DNA of 64,000 nt from Vicugna pacos (Eukaryota > Chordata > Mammalia > Artiodactyla > Camelidae): the NCBI RefSeq assembly GCF_048564905.1, contig NC_132995.1:9436501-9500500 (forward strand), in the 5' to 3' direction. Of the stretch, positions 44,095-56,600 are shown in pieces. The position numbers and the translations under genes are program-made. The notes below the pieces were generated by a model that saw nothing but the letters and a program-made list of their open reading frames with translations, searched no databases and was not told where the DNA came from. The number at the start of each line of letters is the position of its first letter. Positions within the stretch are counted from its first letter, which is position 1.

Positions 44095-45314
44095 GGATAC
44101 AGGTATTCCTTCTTGGGGGCATGGGTGGTTCCCAGAATTCTTAATATAGATCTTGGCCCACTGCCAGTCTATCAAAAATGGTAGTTGAGACATTCACCTC
44201 ATGCTCCAATATGGCTGCTCGGTTCCAGCCATCATGTTCCCATTCCTGCCAGCAGGAAAGGATGCTCCCTCACCTTAAGGACATGTTCTGTAAGTCACAC
44301 GTAACACTTCTCACGTTTTATTGACAGTGTAATTTTTTTTCCCCTTGGACATCATGTACCCAGCTAAAATTAAGGATTCTGTTACTATGGCGAGAGAAGA
44401 GAATGAATTCTGGGGCTCTGAGGGCAATCTCTATCACAGCTGCCGACGAGGTTGGGCTATTCTACTGAGGCCAGATGACTATTCACCCCACCCTGGGGTT
44501 AGGGTAGAGGCCTCAGGATGCCTGACCCAGTTTTTCTGAGACAGAGAAAAAGTGAAAGGAGTTTGAGTTAAGTTATTCCGGTTAAACTCCAGCTTGGAGA
44601 AAGGTTTGGTATTCAGTCGGTGCTTTCATTTCTGAGCCTTTGAGTTTTCCTAGTTGTGTGGTTTTGGTCTCTTATTCATTCAACAAACATTTATTGAGCA
44701 CATGCTGTACAACAGATATAAGTCTGGCATTCATGGAGCTGCGAGTCTAATAGATGAGATAAATGTTAAATAATCACACCAATAAATATTTAATGACACA
44801 ATGTCATAAGTGCTATAAAGCAGAACGGTACGATGAGCGAGTTCACCCCAGGGACTGAATTTATAACAGGAGTGGTCAGGAGATCTCTGACGAAATGTGC
44901 AGTTTATTTTTAGTGGAGGGAGGATGTCACAGTACTCTCAGCTGTTGCAAAGCGCAAGAAGTATTGCTGCAGCCGTGGCCAGAGGACAGCTGGAGGCTGG
45001 CTGGTGGCCAAGCAGTGGCTGTAGCGTCACCTCTGAGACGCAGATAGACTAGGAGCTGCAGGAACCAGCTCTCTCCATCACCACCCCGGCAGCAAACGAC
45101 TAACTTCTCCTCTGACAATGGAGGGAAGTGAGAAGAAGAAGTGGTAGGGCAGGATAGCTCAGGTGGGCGAGGAGCGAGCCAGTTAGACAGTAGGGACTTC
45201 TGAGCAAATCTGGACCCTTGGACAGGCCAGGTCAAGGATCCCAGAACTGCCATACAGTCACTGATCTACACAGACGGATGTCGGGGGATTTATTTATTTA
45301 TTTTAACATTAGGA

Positions 45315-45540
45315 GTAAGAGTTGCACTGTCTGATATAATAGCCTTTAGCCACAGGTGGCTAGATAAATTAAAATTAATTAAAAATAAAGAAAATTTAAA
45401 AATTCAGTTCCTCAGTTACACTGTCTCCATTTCCAGGGCTCAGCAGCCACCTGTGTTGGACAATACTGTATTGGTCAGTGCAGATACAGACATTACCATC
45501 ACCACAGAGGGTTCTATTGGACAGCGCTGGTCTAAGGCAC
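45315..45540. mobile_element. Old hAT-like DNA transposon fragment
   Basis: gcactgtctgatataatagcctttagccacaggtggctag... tattggacagcgctggtct. Same family as the copy at 16090-16275. Confidence 0.5.
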
Positions 45541-46839
45541 AGGCTTTGGAATTGAGTAGACTTGAGTTGGCATCTCATGTGGCTGTGTGACCTTGGACAA
45601 ATCACTTGCCTTCTCTGAGCCTCACTTTTATCTTATGTACATGAGCACAATGACATTTCCTCGACATAGGAGGTGGGAAGCCCATGAGAGGATGAGAAGG
45701 AGGTTTCAGCTCCAGGGAGGGAGCAACAGAGCAGTGGAGTGATTGGAAACAGGGATTTCAGAGCCAGGGAGCCTGCCTTGGAGACCAGCCCCACCATGTG
45801 CTGTGGTGATGACCCTGTCATACCCTGTCTGAGACTCACTTGCTTTGTCTGTAAAATGGGGGTGGTTCTCCTTTCCTAAATGGGTGCAGTGAGGATGATG
45901 TAACACGTAAGAAATTTAGTGTAGAGGGTGGCACATGGACAGCCCTCAACAGACAAGATTTGAACTCAGGTCTGCTACTATTATTGCTAATTGTAGTAAT
46001 ATGGTAGGTGGCTTTGTGTTGACACGGTTATGTGTCACAGAAGCACTGAATGTCCCTCAAATGTTAGCTATATCCACACAGGAGCACTATTCATACTCAT
46101 TTTAAGCAGATGAGTCTCAGAGAGGTAAGTGACTCGCCTAGGGTCACACCAGTACCCTTTGCCTACCATCTGTCAGGATTCTCCAGTGAAAGAAAGTGTT
46201 GGATCTTATTTACAAATGCATCATGGATTTCTGAGGGTTGAGACCCTTTACCCACTTCTCTGCATTTGGAAGGTGTTTTTTTTTTCTCTGAAAAGGAGCA
46301 AAAATAAGCTGCATGTGTAGAAGACATATTTTGGAGTATCTGCCCAGTTTATAAGCCAAAAACTCTCCCTCTTTTTTTTCTGAGTACTGAGTCCCCATAG
46401 ACAAGGAGCTGGAGCTCTGATTGTACAGAACATCTCTGCCCTTACCCCAGCTACAGTGATGGGGCCTGTATTGACACCTGTCCCAAGTGAGCCAATCAGA
46501 TACCTTCTCCAGGGGGTTCAGAAATCAGGCAAAGGGATGCTGGCTAAGTTGGGCTGTTCCTCTGAACATGAGCGTTGGGGATTTGGAAGCTATGGGATGG
46601 TGCCTTTCTCCATGTGGACTGAGAAGCATTGAGTGCCCATTTGCAGAGAGAACTGTGAATTCTATGTTCCTGGAGAAGAGGTTTACAAAGGCTGAGGGGT
46701 GGGGGACTGAGAGAGGCAGTGAGCAACTGCCCTGGTTCCAGCAGCTTTTCTGCTTTCTGAACACACACTCGAGGCTTTGGTGGCAGATTACAAGAATAGC
46801 CACAGATTTGTCTCTTCCCATTAAGGATGAGGTCATTTC

Positions 46840-47250
46840 CCTACCCCTCACCATGTGACTTTCTTTGGCCAGTAGAATGTGGCATAAGTGATATGTGCCT
46901 GTTCTTAACCTTGGCCCTAAGAGGCACTGCAGTTCTGCTCTCATTCTTGGAATCCTGGTCTGTCTTGTGAGTATGCTTGGGTTTGCCTGCTAGGGAATGA
47001 GAGATGACGTAGAAGAGTGGCTAGTTGACACAGCTGAGGCTATCCTAGTCCAGACAGCCCCTAGGCAACCTGCCAACTGACCAAAGATGCATAAGTGAGC
47101 CTGGCAGAGACCAGAAGAACTACCCAGCTGACCCTGGCCCACACTGATAACCTATAGAATTGTATGCTAAATAAATAGCTGTTGTTTCAAGTCACTAACT
47201 TTTGGGGATAGTTTGTTACACAGCATGTGCTAACTGATAAAGCCTTCAAT
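46840..47250 (+). mobile_element. MLT1-like LTR fossil (ERVL-MaLR)
   Basis: ggccagtagaatgtggc..., gagaccagaagaactacccagctgac and taaatagctgttgtttcaagtcactaa are typical of MLT1-type LTRs. Old and degraded. Confidence 0.55.
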
Positions 47251-47574
47251 TCCTGGAACTCTTCCTGGGTCCTTATGTTAAATTCCTTAAATTTCTAAAT
47301 TCCCTGTATTTTTTCTTGAGCAACTTCAGTGAGTTTCTTTTGCTTGTAGCCCAAGAGTTCCAAGAATTATAGACTGCTTGTTTATGTGGCTCCAGGGATT
47401 TGGTGAGATGAGCAGATGGGGTATTGGTAGATGGCAAGAGGAGATGAGAGCAGTCCCTGGGGTTCTCAACAAGATGGGAACATCCCAGAGACAAATGATC
47501 CAGAAGCCAGGAGGAAGGAGCTCCCAGGAACTTCCTCTTGTCCCCAGCCCCGGGATTTTCCCCTCCCTACTGCC

Positions 47575-47606
47575 TGTTCCTGACGTAATATGTTCCTGAT
47601 GTAATA
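47575..47606. repeat. 16-bp tandem pair
   Basis: TGTTCCTGACGTAATA is followed directly by TGTTCCTGATGTAATA (one difference). The first unit holds a CRE-like TGACGTAA. Confidence 0.9.
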
Positions 47607-47639
47607 CCTCTTGGGCTGATAGACAAGTGCCCACACTTC

Positions 47640-48235
47640 AGAAGCACATTGTATTATTTTTTTTGCTACCCAACATATCCTGTCATGTAATAGCAGATAG
47701 TAGTTCTAGTAATGCTTGAATTATTAAAAATGGTACTATAACCTCTACCTTCTCTTGGAGCTGTGTTTATGAGACTTCATGTTTTTGTGATTTATCCATA
47801 TTTGTTCCATCACTGTGTAGTATCTCACTGTGGAACCCACTGTGAGAAAATACAATAACTTTGATTGAAAAACAATTTGGGAGCATCAATAAAAGCTGAA
47901 GATACACATATTCTATAACTGAAATTCCACTCTAATTATCCACTGAACAGAAATGTTCACAATGGGTTCCACAAAATGTATATTTTGAAACAGGATATTG
48001 TAAAACAGCTGTCAGTATTTTTGAGTACCACACAAAAATTCATGGTTAAGATCTGCTTGCAATTATCTCCTTTTGTCTAGAGTCATTTATTTGTTTTTTA
48101 TTTTCAGTCAGTTTATTTAAACTGAAAAAACAAAAGCCAAAATGGTTCAACCATTTCTTCGTCTGCCACACCTACAAGAAAGAGAGAGAAATAACAGCAA
48201 CAATAGCAATAATAATAGTAATAATAAAAAAATGT
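47640..48235. other. AT-rich stretch without a recognised gene
   Basis: No exon signal. It contains a degraded AAT/AGC-type simple repeat at about 48188-48230 and possible old LINE sequence that I cannot name. Confidence 0.4.
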
Positions 48236-50176
48236 GGCCAACGTTCATTGAAGGCTCACCATGTGCCAAGCACTATTTACAGAACTTTACTTTTACCATA
48301 TTAGTTAATCCACATCCCTACCCTTTGAAGTAGGTGTTACATTACCATTATCCCTGTTCTACAGATGGGGCACAGAGCCATTAAAGGATTTACCCGAAGT
48401 CCCACAAGGTAGCATATGGCAGAGCTGGGATAAGCCAAAGGAGCCAGGCCTTAACTGCAAACCACGGGGAGGGTCAAGACAGCCGTGCTTGTCCTCAGGA
48501 CCTCACCTCCAAGGTCACAGCCGATTGGACGAGGCTGGTTCCTTCTGGATGACGTCAGCATCGGTCTATCCTAACAGGTGTTGGCCAAGGTGGCGGGAGG
48601 ACAGGAAGGGATCCCTCCTGCCACTCACAGAGGTAGGGACTCCAGGTAGTCTGGGTGAGGATTTTCACACCAGCCTGATTTCTCACCTTTCTCTTCTAAG
48701 AACCTAACTTTAGAGTTGTCTCTGGGTCTGATACAAGATCACCTCTTTGTCAGCGTCGTGTCCTTGATGAGTTGATGGATTTCTCTGAGATTTAGTTCTA
48801 CTCATGTGGAAAATGAGCACAGGAACAGCCCCCATCCATGAGAGTTGCTGTGACTTGACTGAGGGCATGGGAAATTGGAGCCACAGTGACAAAGGTGATG
48901 TGGGTGATTCAGGCAGCAGCCTGGCCTCCCCTATTCCCCAACTCTAAAGGTTCCATACAACACTCACGGACTGGAGACCTGGCCCCAGGCCCTCCCAGCT
49001 GGTCCAAGAGGCCTTTCCAAACCATTTCAACATGCAGATTTCTCTTCCTCAGTACATAAGCTACCAAGGCTTGTATTGTCAATGGTGGAGAAGAAGCATT
49101 GAGGGTTAGGGGCTAGAACCAAGAGTGAGGCAGGGTTCAGGGCTCGAACCTTAAACTGTGGAGTCTGGAGCCAGTCCCTTCTTTTTGAGTCTTAGTTTCC
49201 TGTTTAACACAAAATGAGATCTTCACTCCTACTCCACCCCACCTCCTGCAGAGCTCTTGTGGAGATTAAATAATGTTTAGTAAGCACATACTAGGCACTT
49301 AATCCACAGTAGGATAGTACAGTATTATCATAATAGTTAATTTAATCTAAGATTAAAATGAAAATCAGATGTAAGTCAGATTCCATCCCTTCTCTTTCCT
49401 AAATCCTCCATGGCTCCTGTCTCACTCAGAACAAAAGCCAGGTCCTTACATGGCTAACAAGACCTTTTGCTGTCTGGTGCCCCACCACTCCTGCCCCCTC
49501 TCCACCCCTGTTTCCTTCTCTGATTCCATGTCCTATTTCTCTTCCCATTCCTCATGCCACATTGGCCTCTTGGCTGTTTCTTGAACATGCCATTCAGATC
49601 CCACCTCAGGGCCTTTGCACTTGCTGTTCCCGCTGCTGGGTATGCCCTTCCCCCAGATCCACTGGCTTCCTCCTTCCTTTCCTTTGCTTAATATCTTTGC
49701 TCCCATGTCACTTTCTCAGGGAGGACTTCACTAGCTTAGTTAAATTGTGTCCCATCCCCACACTCCCTGTGCTCCTTCCCAAACTTACCCCGCTCCTTAG
49801 CACTCACCATCAGCAACATACTATTGATGCTTTACTTGGTCATCACGTGTACCATTGGCATCTCAACTAGACTGCAAGTTCAGGAGGGCAGGGACTTTCC
49901 TCTGTTTATTCCCATGGTATCCCCAGTGCCTGGCACATGGTAGGGACTCAACAGTTATGTGTAGATGGGATGAATAGGGCTCTGACCATATCCTTGGCCC
50001 TGCTATAAAGGCTTTAGAAATATTACCTTGCTTAATCTAAACAACGGCTCTGAGGAAGGGGCCGTTATCATCACCCTGACTCTGCAGGTGGGCAAACTGA
50101 GGCACAGAGAGAGGAAGTGACTTGCCCATGGCTTCACTGTGGGTAAGTGACAGAGCTGGCATTTGAACCCAGGTCC

Positions 50177-50278
50177 AGGTGGGAAGGTATAGCCCAGTGG
50201 TATAATGCCTGCTTAGCATGCACGAGGTCCTGGGTTCAATCTCGTACCTCCATTAAAAAAATGAAAAAAAAAAAGAAA
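50177..50278 (+). mobile_element. Camelid Vic-1-type SINE, sense
   Basis: gtgggaaggtatagcccagtggtataatgcctgcttagcatgcacgaggtcctgggttcaatctc... then poly(A). It lies just downstream of the IGSF23 stop and may be transcribed in antisense in its 3' UTR. Confidence 0.9.
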
Positions 50279-50542
50279 ACACCTAATACCCTGTCCCCTC
50301 CCCCAAAAGAGATGGCCCTAGCTCCAGAACCCTCTCCTGTCTCTTTGTTCCCCAGAGGCCACTTTGAGAATGGATGATGGCACATCAGGGGTCAGTGTCA
50401 TCCTTTCTGTTTTTGTCATCCTTTCTGGATGAGCTAAAAGCTCCTTGGGATGAGGCCGTTGGTCTGGCTTCAGTCTCGCTGCAGGGCAAGTTCTGTGCCT
50501 TGTGGGGGCTGAGTGGATGGGAGTGAGGGACGGAAAGTACCT

Positions 50543-50694
50543 TCACTTCTGGATTAAGGTGAAGACTATGCTTCCAATCAGTAACACGATCCCCACAAAT
50601 GCAGCCACGATGAGGGCGATGGCAGATCCTCCTGACAGGGAGAGAGTGGGGTCCGGCTGGACAGGTGCGGGGTCTGTGGGATCCACATTGGCTT
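50543..50694 (-). CDS. IGSF23: IGSF23 exon 4, transmembrane segment and stop
   Basis: After the acceptor GGCCCCCAG the frame reads QANVDPTDPAPVQPDPTLSL, then SGGSAIALIV and the rest of the helix, ending VFTLIQK and TGA at 50545-50543. The human sequence has PTEAEPMEPDPTLSLSGGSA and then a tail of about 13 residues that is missing here. Confidence 0.92.
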
Positions 50695-53600
50695 CTGGGG
50701 GCCGAGAGAAGGAGAGACTAAGGGAGCCACCCTCCTTCCATACCCCACCCCAGCTCCTGCCGTTCCACCTCTCCCCATCCTCTGGGTCTCCAGTCCAGCT
50801 TCTCCCTGTTCTCCTGCCCCAGTCTCTCCCCACCCATCTCCCCACCACACAGAAGCCAGAGGGGTCTTTTTAAAGTTCAAACTTGATCCTGTTCCTTCCC
50901 TGCTCAGAACCTTGCTATGGCTCCCCAGGATTTCACCTTGGCCTTTGAGTCCCTGACACCTGGCCAGCCTCAGCTCTCTCCACCCTCCACCTTTATAACG
51001 AAGCCCCACAGGATCCTCCTCAATTTTCTTTGTTCCTTTTTTTTTTTAATTGAAGTAGAGCCGATTTACAGGGTTGTGTTTATTTCTGTATATAGCATTG
51101 TGATTCAGTTATACATGCATATATATATATATTCCTTTTCATATTCTTTTTCATTATAGGCTATTACAAGATATTGAATACAGTTCCCTGTGCTAGACAG
51201 TAGGTCCTTGTTGTTTATCTATTCATATATAGTAGTTGGTATCTGCAAATCCCAAACTCCCAATTTATCCTTCCCCACCCCCTTGGATTCCACTCAATTG
51301 TCTGAGCTCAGCCCCTCTCTCTCCTACTTCCAGGCCTTTGTCTGGAATGCCCCTGGAGTGCCATTTATGCCATTTTCTCCCCCTTGGGCTGGATAATTCC
51401 TGTGTATTCTAGAATCAGCTCAGATGTCGCCTCTTCCAGGGAGCCCTTTCTGATTCACTCGCTGAGTTGGATACCCCCTTGGGTCCCACAGACTTTTGAG
51501 CTCCCCCAGCCCAGCCTTGCGCACTCTGGTCATTACCATTTGTAGACAGGTCTGTCCCCTACTGGACTGGGAGTTCTGTGAAGGCAGGGCCAGGGCTGTC
51601 TCTGTCACCAGATGTCCTCAGCACTGCCCATCATGGACCAGTCATATAGTAGGTGCTCAAAAAACATTTTCTGACCAGTTGATGAGTGAGGAAAGGGGTC
51701 TTAGAAGTATTGTCATTCTCAGTAAACATATCAGGGTCACCAGATACTCTGAGATTTAAATTTTTATCTCCCAGTAAATCACTGCAAAACCAAATCCTGA
51801 AGCTTCCACTGAACCCTAGCTGGGGAGAGGAGGCAACTTTTAGGAACGCAGCCAAGCCATGCCCCTTTCCATGCTCTGGACCTTTGCTTATGCATTCCCT
51901 GCTCTCTAGATCCCTCCCCATCTTCTCTACTGGCCAGCAACTCTGCATCCTTCCAGCTTGCTCCATGCTGCTCATCCTCCATGGATAGAAACATCAAATA
52001 TAATATGCGTAACAGCTGCTATTTAAAGGTGTTATGCCAGCCTCACCCATATACTATTTCAGTTTCTTGTAGCAATCTGGCAGAGGTCTACACAATCACC
52101 TCTGTTAGACACAGGAGGAAGCTGAGGCTCAGAGAAGGGACATCACTTGTTCTAGGTCACCCAGCCAACAAGGCATAGGGGCAGGAAATGAACCCCACTT
52201 TGGCTCCCAAACCACTTTTCTTACCCCAACAACTGGCTGTTCTTGTTACTGCCACTTGAGCCTCCAAACACGCTACCGCACATGGTAAGAGGCACAAATG
52301 AATAATAATATAGATAATGCTAATCACAGCAGTGATGCTTGTCCATCCTTACTGAGCACTCGCTGGTGTTCAGTAGTGCTAGGCACTCTTATTTTAAGCT
52401 GTTCACCTGCTTATCTCATTGAATGCTCACAACTACACTTTGGAGTGGGCGCAATTATCTTCCCAATTTTACATATGAGGAAACTGAGGCACAGAGATGT
52501 CAAGGTACTGGTCTAAAATCACACAGCCAGGAAGTGGTAGAGCCAGAATTCAAATTCCAAAGCCCATACTCGAACCACTCGTTATATTATCACTTTCATT
52601 TTTCTCTCCAGCATATGCTGAGACTCAGAGAGGTGATGGGGCTTCTCAGGTTCACAGAGCCAGCAAATGGTTGGATGCAAGACCTAGGCAGTAGCCTCCA
52701 GATCCTGCCCTGAGCTTTCATTAGAGTTCATGTCTTTGGGTCTCAGCCTCCCATCTGTAAAATGGGCTGATGATCCTCACTCTGCCAGGCAGATGAAAGA
52801 ATGGGGTGCCTTCTTGGCTATAAAGGGCCTCAGAGGGGACTGCTCATAGAAGGTAGCTCAACGGAATCAGGAAAGCTGGCCACTGACCAGCAAGGGTGCA
52901 GGGGTCTGGGGTGAGGGTGGGAGACTCACGTGGCAGCGAGATAGTCACAGGCCTGGAGAAAGACACTGCCTGGCTATTCTCGGCGAAGCATACGTAGGTG
53001 CCCAGATCCTCTAAGGACAACCTCTGAATAATTAGCTTCTCCCCAGTCCCGCGAGGCTTCCCATTGAAGGTCCATCGTAGCACAGGCTCAGGGTTGACGG
53101 AAGCCACCCACTGCAGGATCACTGAGTAGTTGAGGTCACTGTAGATGACACCGTTTGTATTCCCTGGGAACGTCAGCAGCAACACCCCGTCCGAGTTGGC
53201 TGTGCAAACAGGGAGCAAGGTCACGTGGGTGGAGGCCACTCACAGAGACTGAGCACTTCTTCAGTTCACGACAGAGGCATTCATTCATTCACTCATGAAC
53301 GAATGTGCTTGGAGTGCCTGCTCTGTGCCCAGTGTTGCTCCAGACGCTGGGGGTAGCAGAGCTGTTGGCATCCGCACCCTCAGCACTTCCACCTGCCAAC
53401 GCTGCACCTGTTGCCCCACGGCTGCCATGGAGGCAGCGGACCAGAGAACTGGGAAGTGGACACGCCCATGCCCTCTACACTGCTCTGCTCTCAGTTTCTC
53501 GCGCTCACCAAGTTCTCTTACCCCTCCAGCCCTGTCCACACTGTTCTTGCTGTCTGGAACAACCTGTCTCATCATCTTTACTGGCTAACCTCCCTTCAGA

Positions 53601-56600
53601 TAGCATTTGAAATGCCACTTCTGCAGAGAAGCTTTCTTTGGCTCTGTCCTTGAGGTTATTCATTTCACGTCTCTCTCCCCCGCCAACTGGGAATTCCATA
53701 GTCGGAGGAACCAACTCTGTGTCATTCACTGCCGCGTTCCTCCTTCTCCAAGAAGCCCTCCCAGGCCGTCCAGAGGGAGCCAGGCGCCCTCTGGGCTCCC
53801 ATAGCCAGCTGGCTTGTCCCAGCCCTGCCCACTCTGAGTCATCCCTGTCTGGGGATGCATCGTTTTCCCCACTGGATGCTGAGCCCAGGAGGGGAAGGCC
53901 AGACCAGGGCTGTCTCAGCCAGGTTATGTCTCCACCACTGCCCACCACAGGGCCAGGTACAGGGTCAGGGTGGTGGTTTGTTGAATTAATAGGTAGTAAT
54001 GTTGACATGCCCACCTCAAGCCTTCCCCTGAAGCCCCAGCTCCCTAACCCATATCACTGCTTCTAGGGACCAAACACCTTTTCTTCACACCCCATCATTC
54101 ACCCACTGTGGAGCTGGGAGCCCACAGGCATGCTGGGACACAGAGACAAATTGGGGAGTAGGCTGATCAGCAGGTGGCTTGCCTGACTGATCTAGAAGCC
54201 AAATGCACTGTGGTTGGAAGGAACCATTGGCTAAGCTTGATGTACACTTGGCTTAAACTTGGGATGGGTGAGACCCCCAAGGGCATCCTCAGATAGAAAC
54301 TTGTGGCAGAAACTTCTGGCTATCTCCCTCCATCTCTTCTCCCCTTCTTCCTTTAGTTTCAGAATCCCACCTTTCAGCTGGGTATATGATTGCCCAGGAT
54401 AAAGACTACATTTTCAGCTTCTCTTAAAGCTAAGTATGACCATGTGACTAGTTCCCAGCCAATGAGATGTGAGCAGCCTCTGTGTTGGGCCTTAAAAGGA
54501 AGGCATCTTCACTCCCCTTCCCCTCCCCTGTAGTATTGGTTGGAGTGCAGATGTGATGAGAGCCATCTTGGGTCCCACAAGCAAGACAAAACCTACTGAT
54601 GATGGAATAATGAGAAGGAGCCTGGGTCCTGATACCATGAAGCCACCATGTCATCCCTAAATGGTTTATGCCAGACTGCTATGTGAGAGCTAAATCTCCT
54701 TCTTGTTTAAGACACTGTTACTTTGGGTCTTTGTTAGAGCATCAATCTCTGAGTCTTATATGGTCTCCATTATGGGCTAAATTATGTCTTTCCCTCACCT
54801 TCTCCAAGATTCATATACTGAAGCACTAACCCCCAGAACCTCAGAAAGTGACAGCATTTGATGCTAGGGCCTTTAAAGAGGTAATTAAGTTAAAATGAGG
54901 CCATGAAGGTGCGCCCAAATACAATCTGACTGATGTTCTTATAAGAAGAGATTAGGACTCACAGGGAGACACCAGAGGTGACAAACAGAGGAGAGACCAT
55001 GTGAGGACACAAGGAGAAGGCAGTAATCTGCAAGCCAAGGAGAGAGGCCTCAGAAGAAACCAAACCTGCCGACACCTTGATCTTGACTTTCAGCCTCCAG
55101 AACCATGAGAAATAACTTTCTGGTTTTTAAACCTCCCGGCAGGTGGTCTTTTGTTGTGGCAGCGCTAGTAGACTAATACATCTCTAAACCACCTTCTAGA
55201 GGATGAGTCTGGTTAGCCTCAGGACTTTGTTTTTCCGGTTTAGGTGTGAAAGTTCAAGTCCAGAGCTGAATAGCTCATAAAAACCAAGGTGAGTTTAAAG
55301 GCTGCCACCAGAGACCCCTGTCCTTCCCCAAGTGATAGTGAACAAATATTTAATGAAGATCTATTGAAAAGTGTGATAGGTAACAGAAATGGCCAAGCAC
55401 ATTGCAGCTTCTCTCACCGGGAGGTGAAGCTTATTTCTCTCCCATTGGAGCTGGGCCAGTCATGTGACTCATTTTGGCCAAAACAATGTGGTGGAAGTGA
55501 TGGCACGCCAGTTCTGAGTCTGGGCCTCTGGAGGCCTTGCAGCTTTCGCTCTTGTTTCTCTTCCGTTGCTGAGTGAACAAGCCCGGGCTAGCCTGCTGGT
55601 GGATGAGAGGCCTTGTCGCCCATTTACCCCCATTGTCCCAGCTGCCAGCCAGGCCACTGCCAGACATGGGAAGGAGGCCACCCTGGACCAGTGCCCAGGC
55701 ACTCATTCCCTAGCTGACCAGAGACACATAAGTGGGCTTAGCTAAAACTAGCTGAGACCAGAAGAACTGTCCAGCAGAATCATGAGCTAAAGAAGTGGTT
55801 GCTATTTTAAGTTTTGGGTTGGTCTGCTAGGGAGCACAGAATGGGTCCTGATGGGCCCTGCTGACCAAGAACTCACCCCTCCTGCCGTAGGGCCCCACTC
55901 ACCCTTGACCTGTATCTGCTCCGTCACACTCCTGCGTCCCTTGCTGGTTTCCAGCACCATGGTGTAGCTGCCCGCGTCCTGAGTTGTCACATTTCTAATG
56001 ACCAGGCTGCCTTGGGTGTCCAGTGTCTCCCGGCCAGTGTGGCCAGGCCCTGGGAGGCCCTCAGGGGAGAAGATCATGGCTTCCGACCGGGCCTCGTGCC
56101 CTCGAAACCAAGAAGTGGAGAGAACACCATCAAGGCTTCTGCGGACAGGCAGGTGGGCATCAGCTCCTTCCGTCAAGGGCGCCAGAGATGCAGAGGAAGG
56201 CAGCTCCAAGAATGCAAGCAGGATGCCTTGGAGTGGGGGGCAAGGAGAGGAGAGAGCAGGCCAGCAATTGGGACCAAAGGCAAGATGCTGCCCCAGCAAT
56301 TAATCCTTCCTGACCTGGTGAGATTGAGTACCACCCAGAGTTGATGATGACAATGGTGATAATAATAATAATAAAATAGTGTAGAAATAAAAGAAATATT
56401 CCTTGAGCACCTGCAAGCCAGACATTCCCTAAGTGTTGGACATGTATTATCTCCCTTATTCCTACATCAGCCCCACAAAGTACTTATTATGCTGGATGTC
56501 ATGCAGGTTTGTCCTCTACCTTTTTCTGCACCCTCAACGGCTGACTTCTCTGAGCTGCATCACTGGGGATCGCTTGCCTTGGGTTTCTGGTTGCTTTCTG

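Larger units (their letters stand above)
38061..50542. other. PVR-IGSF23 intergenic interval: general content
   Basis: 12.5 kb without a recognisable gene. MIR copies at about 41735-41890, 42945-43065, 45540-45690, 45740-45910, 49150-49330 and 50050-50170. An old LINE-like repeat at 40250-40720, an L2-like piece at 49380-49760, an antisense L1 piece at 41120-41520, a short L1 end at 42017-42063, and four SINEs. 38061-39200 and 43900-45300 look mostly unique. Confidence 0.55.
53200..55902. other. IGSF23 intron 2
   Basis: L2-like sequence at about 53280-53990 (ctggaacaacctgtctcatc... gccacttctgcagagaagc) and three LTR-like fossils at about 54350-55835, described separately. Confidence 0.5.
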
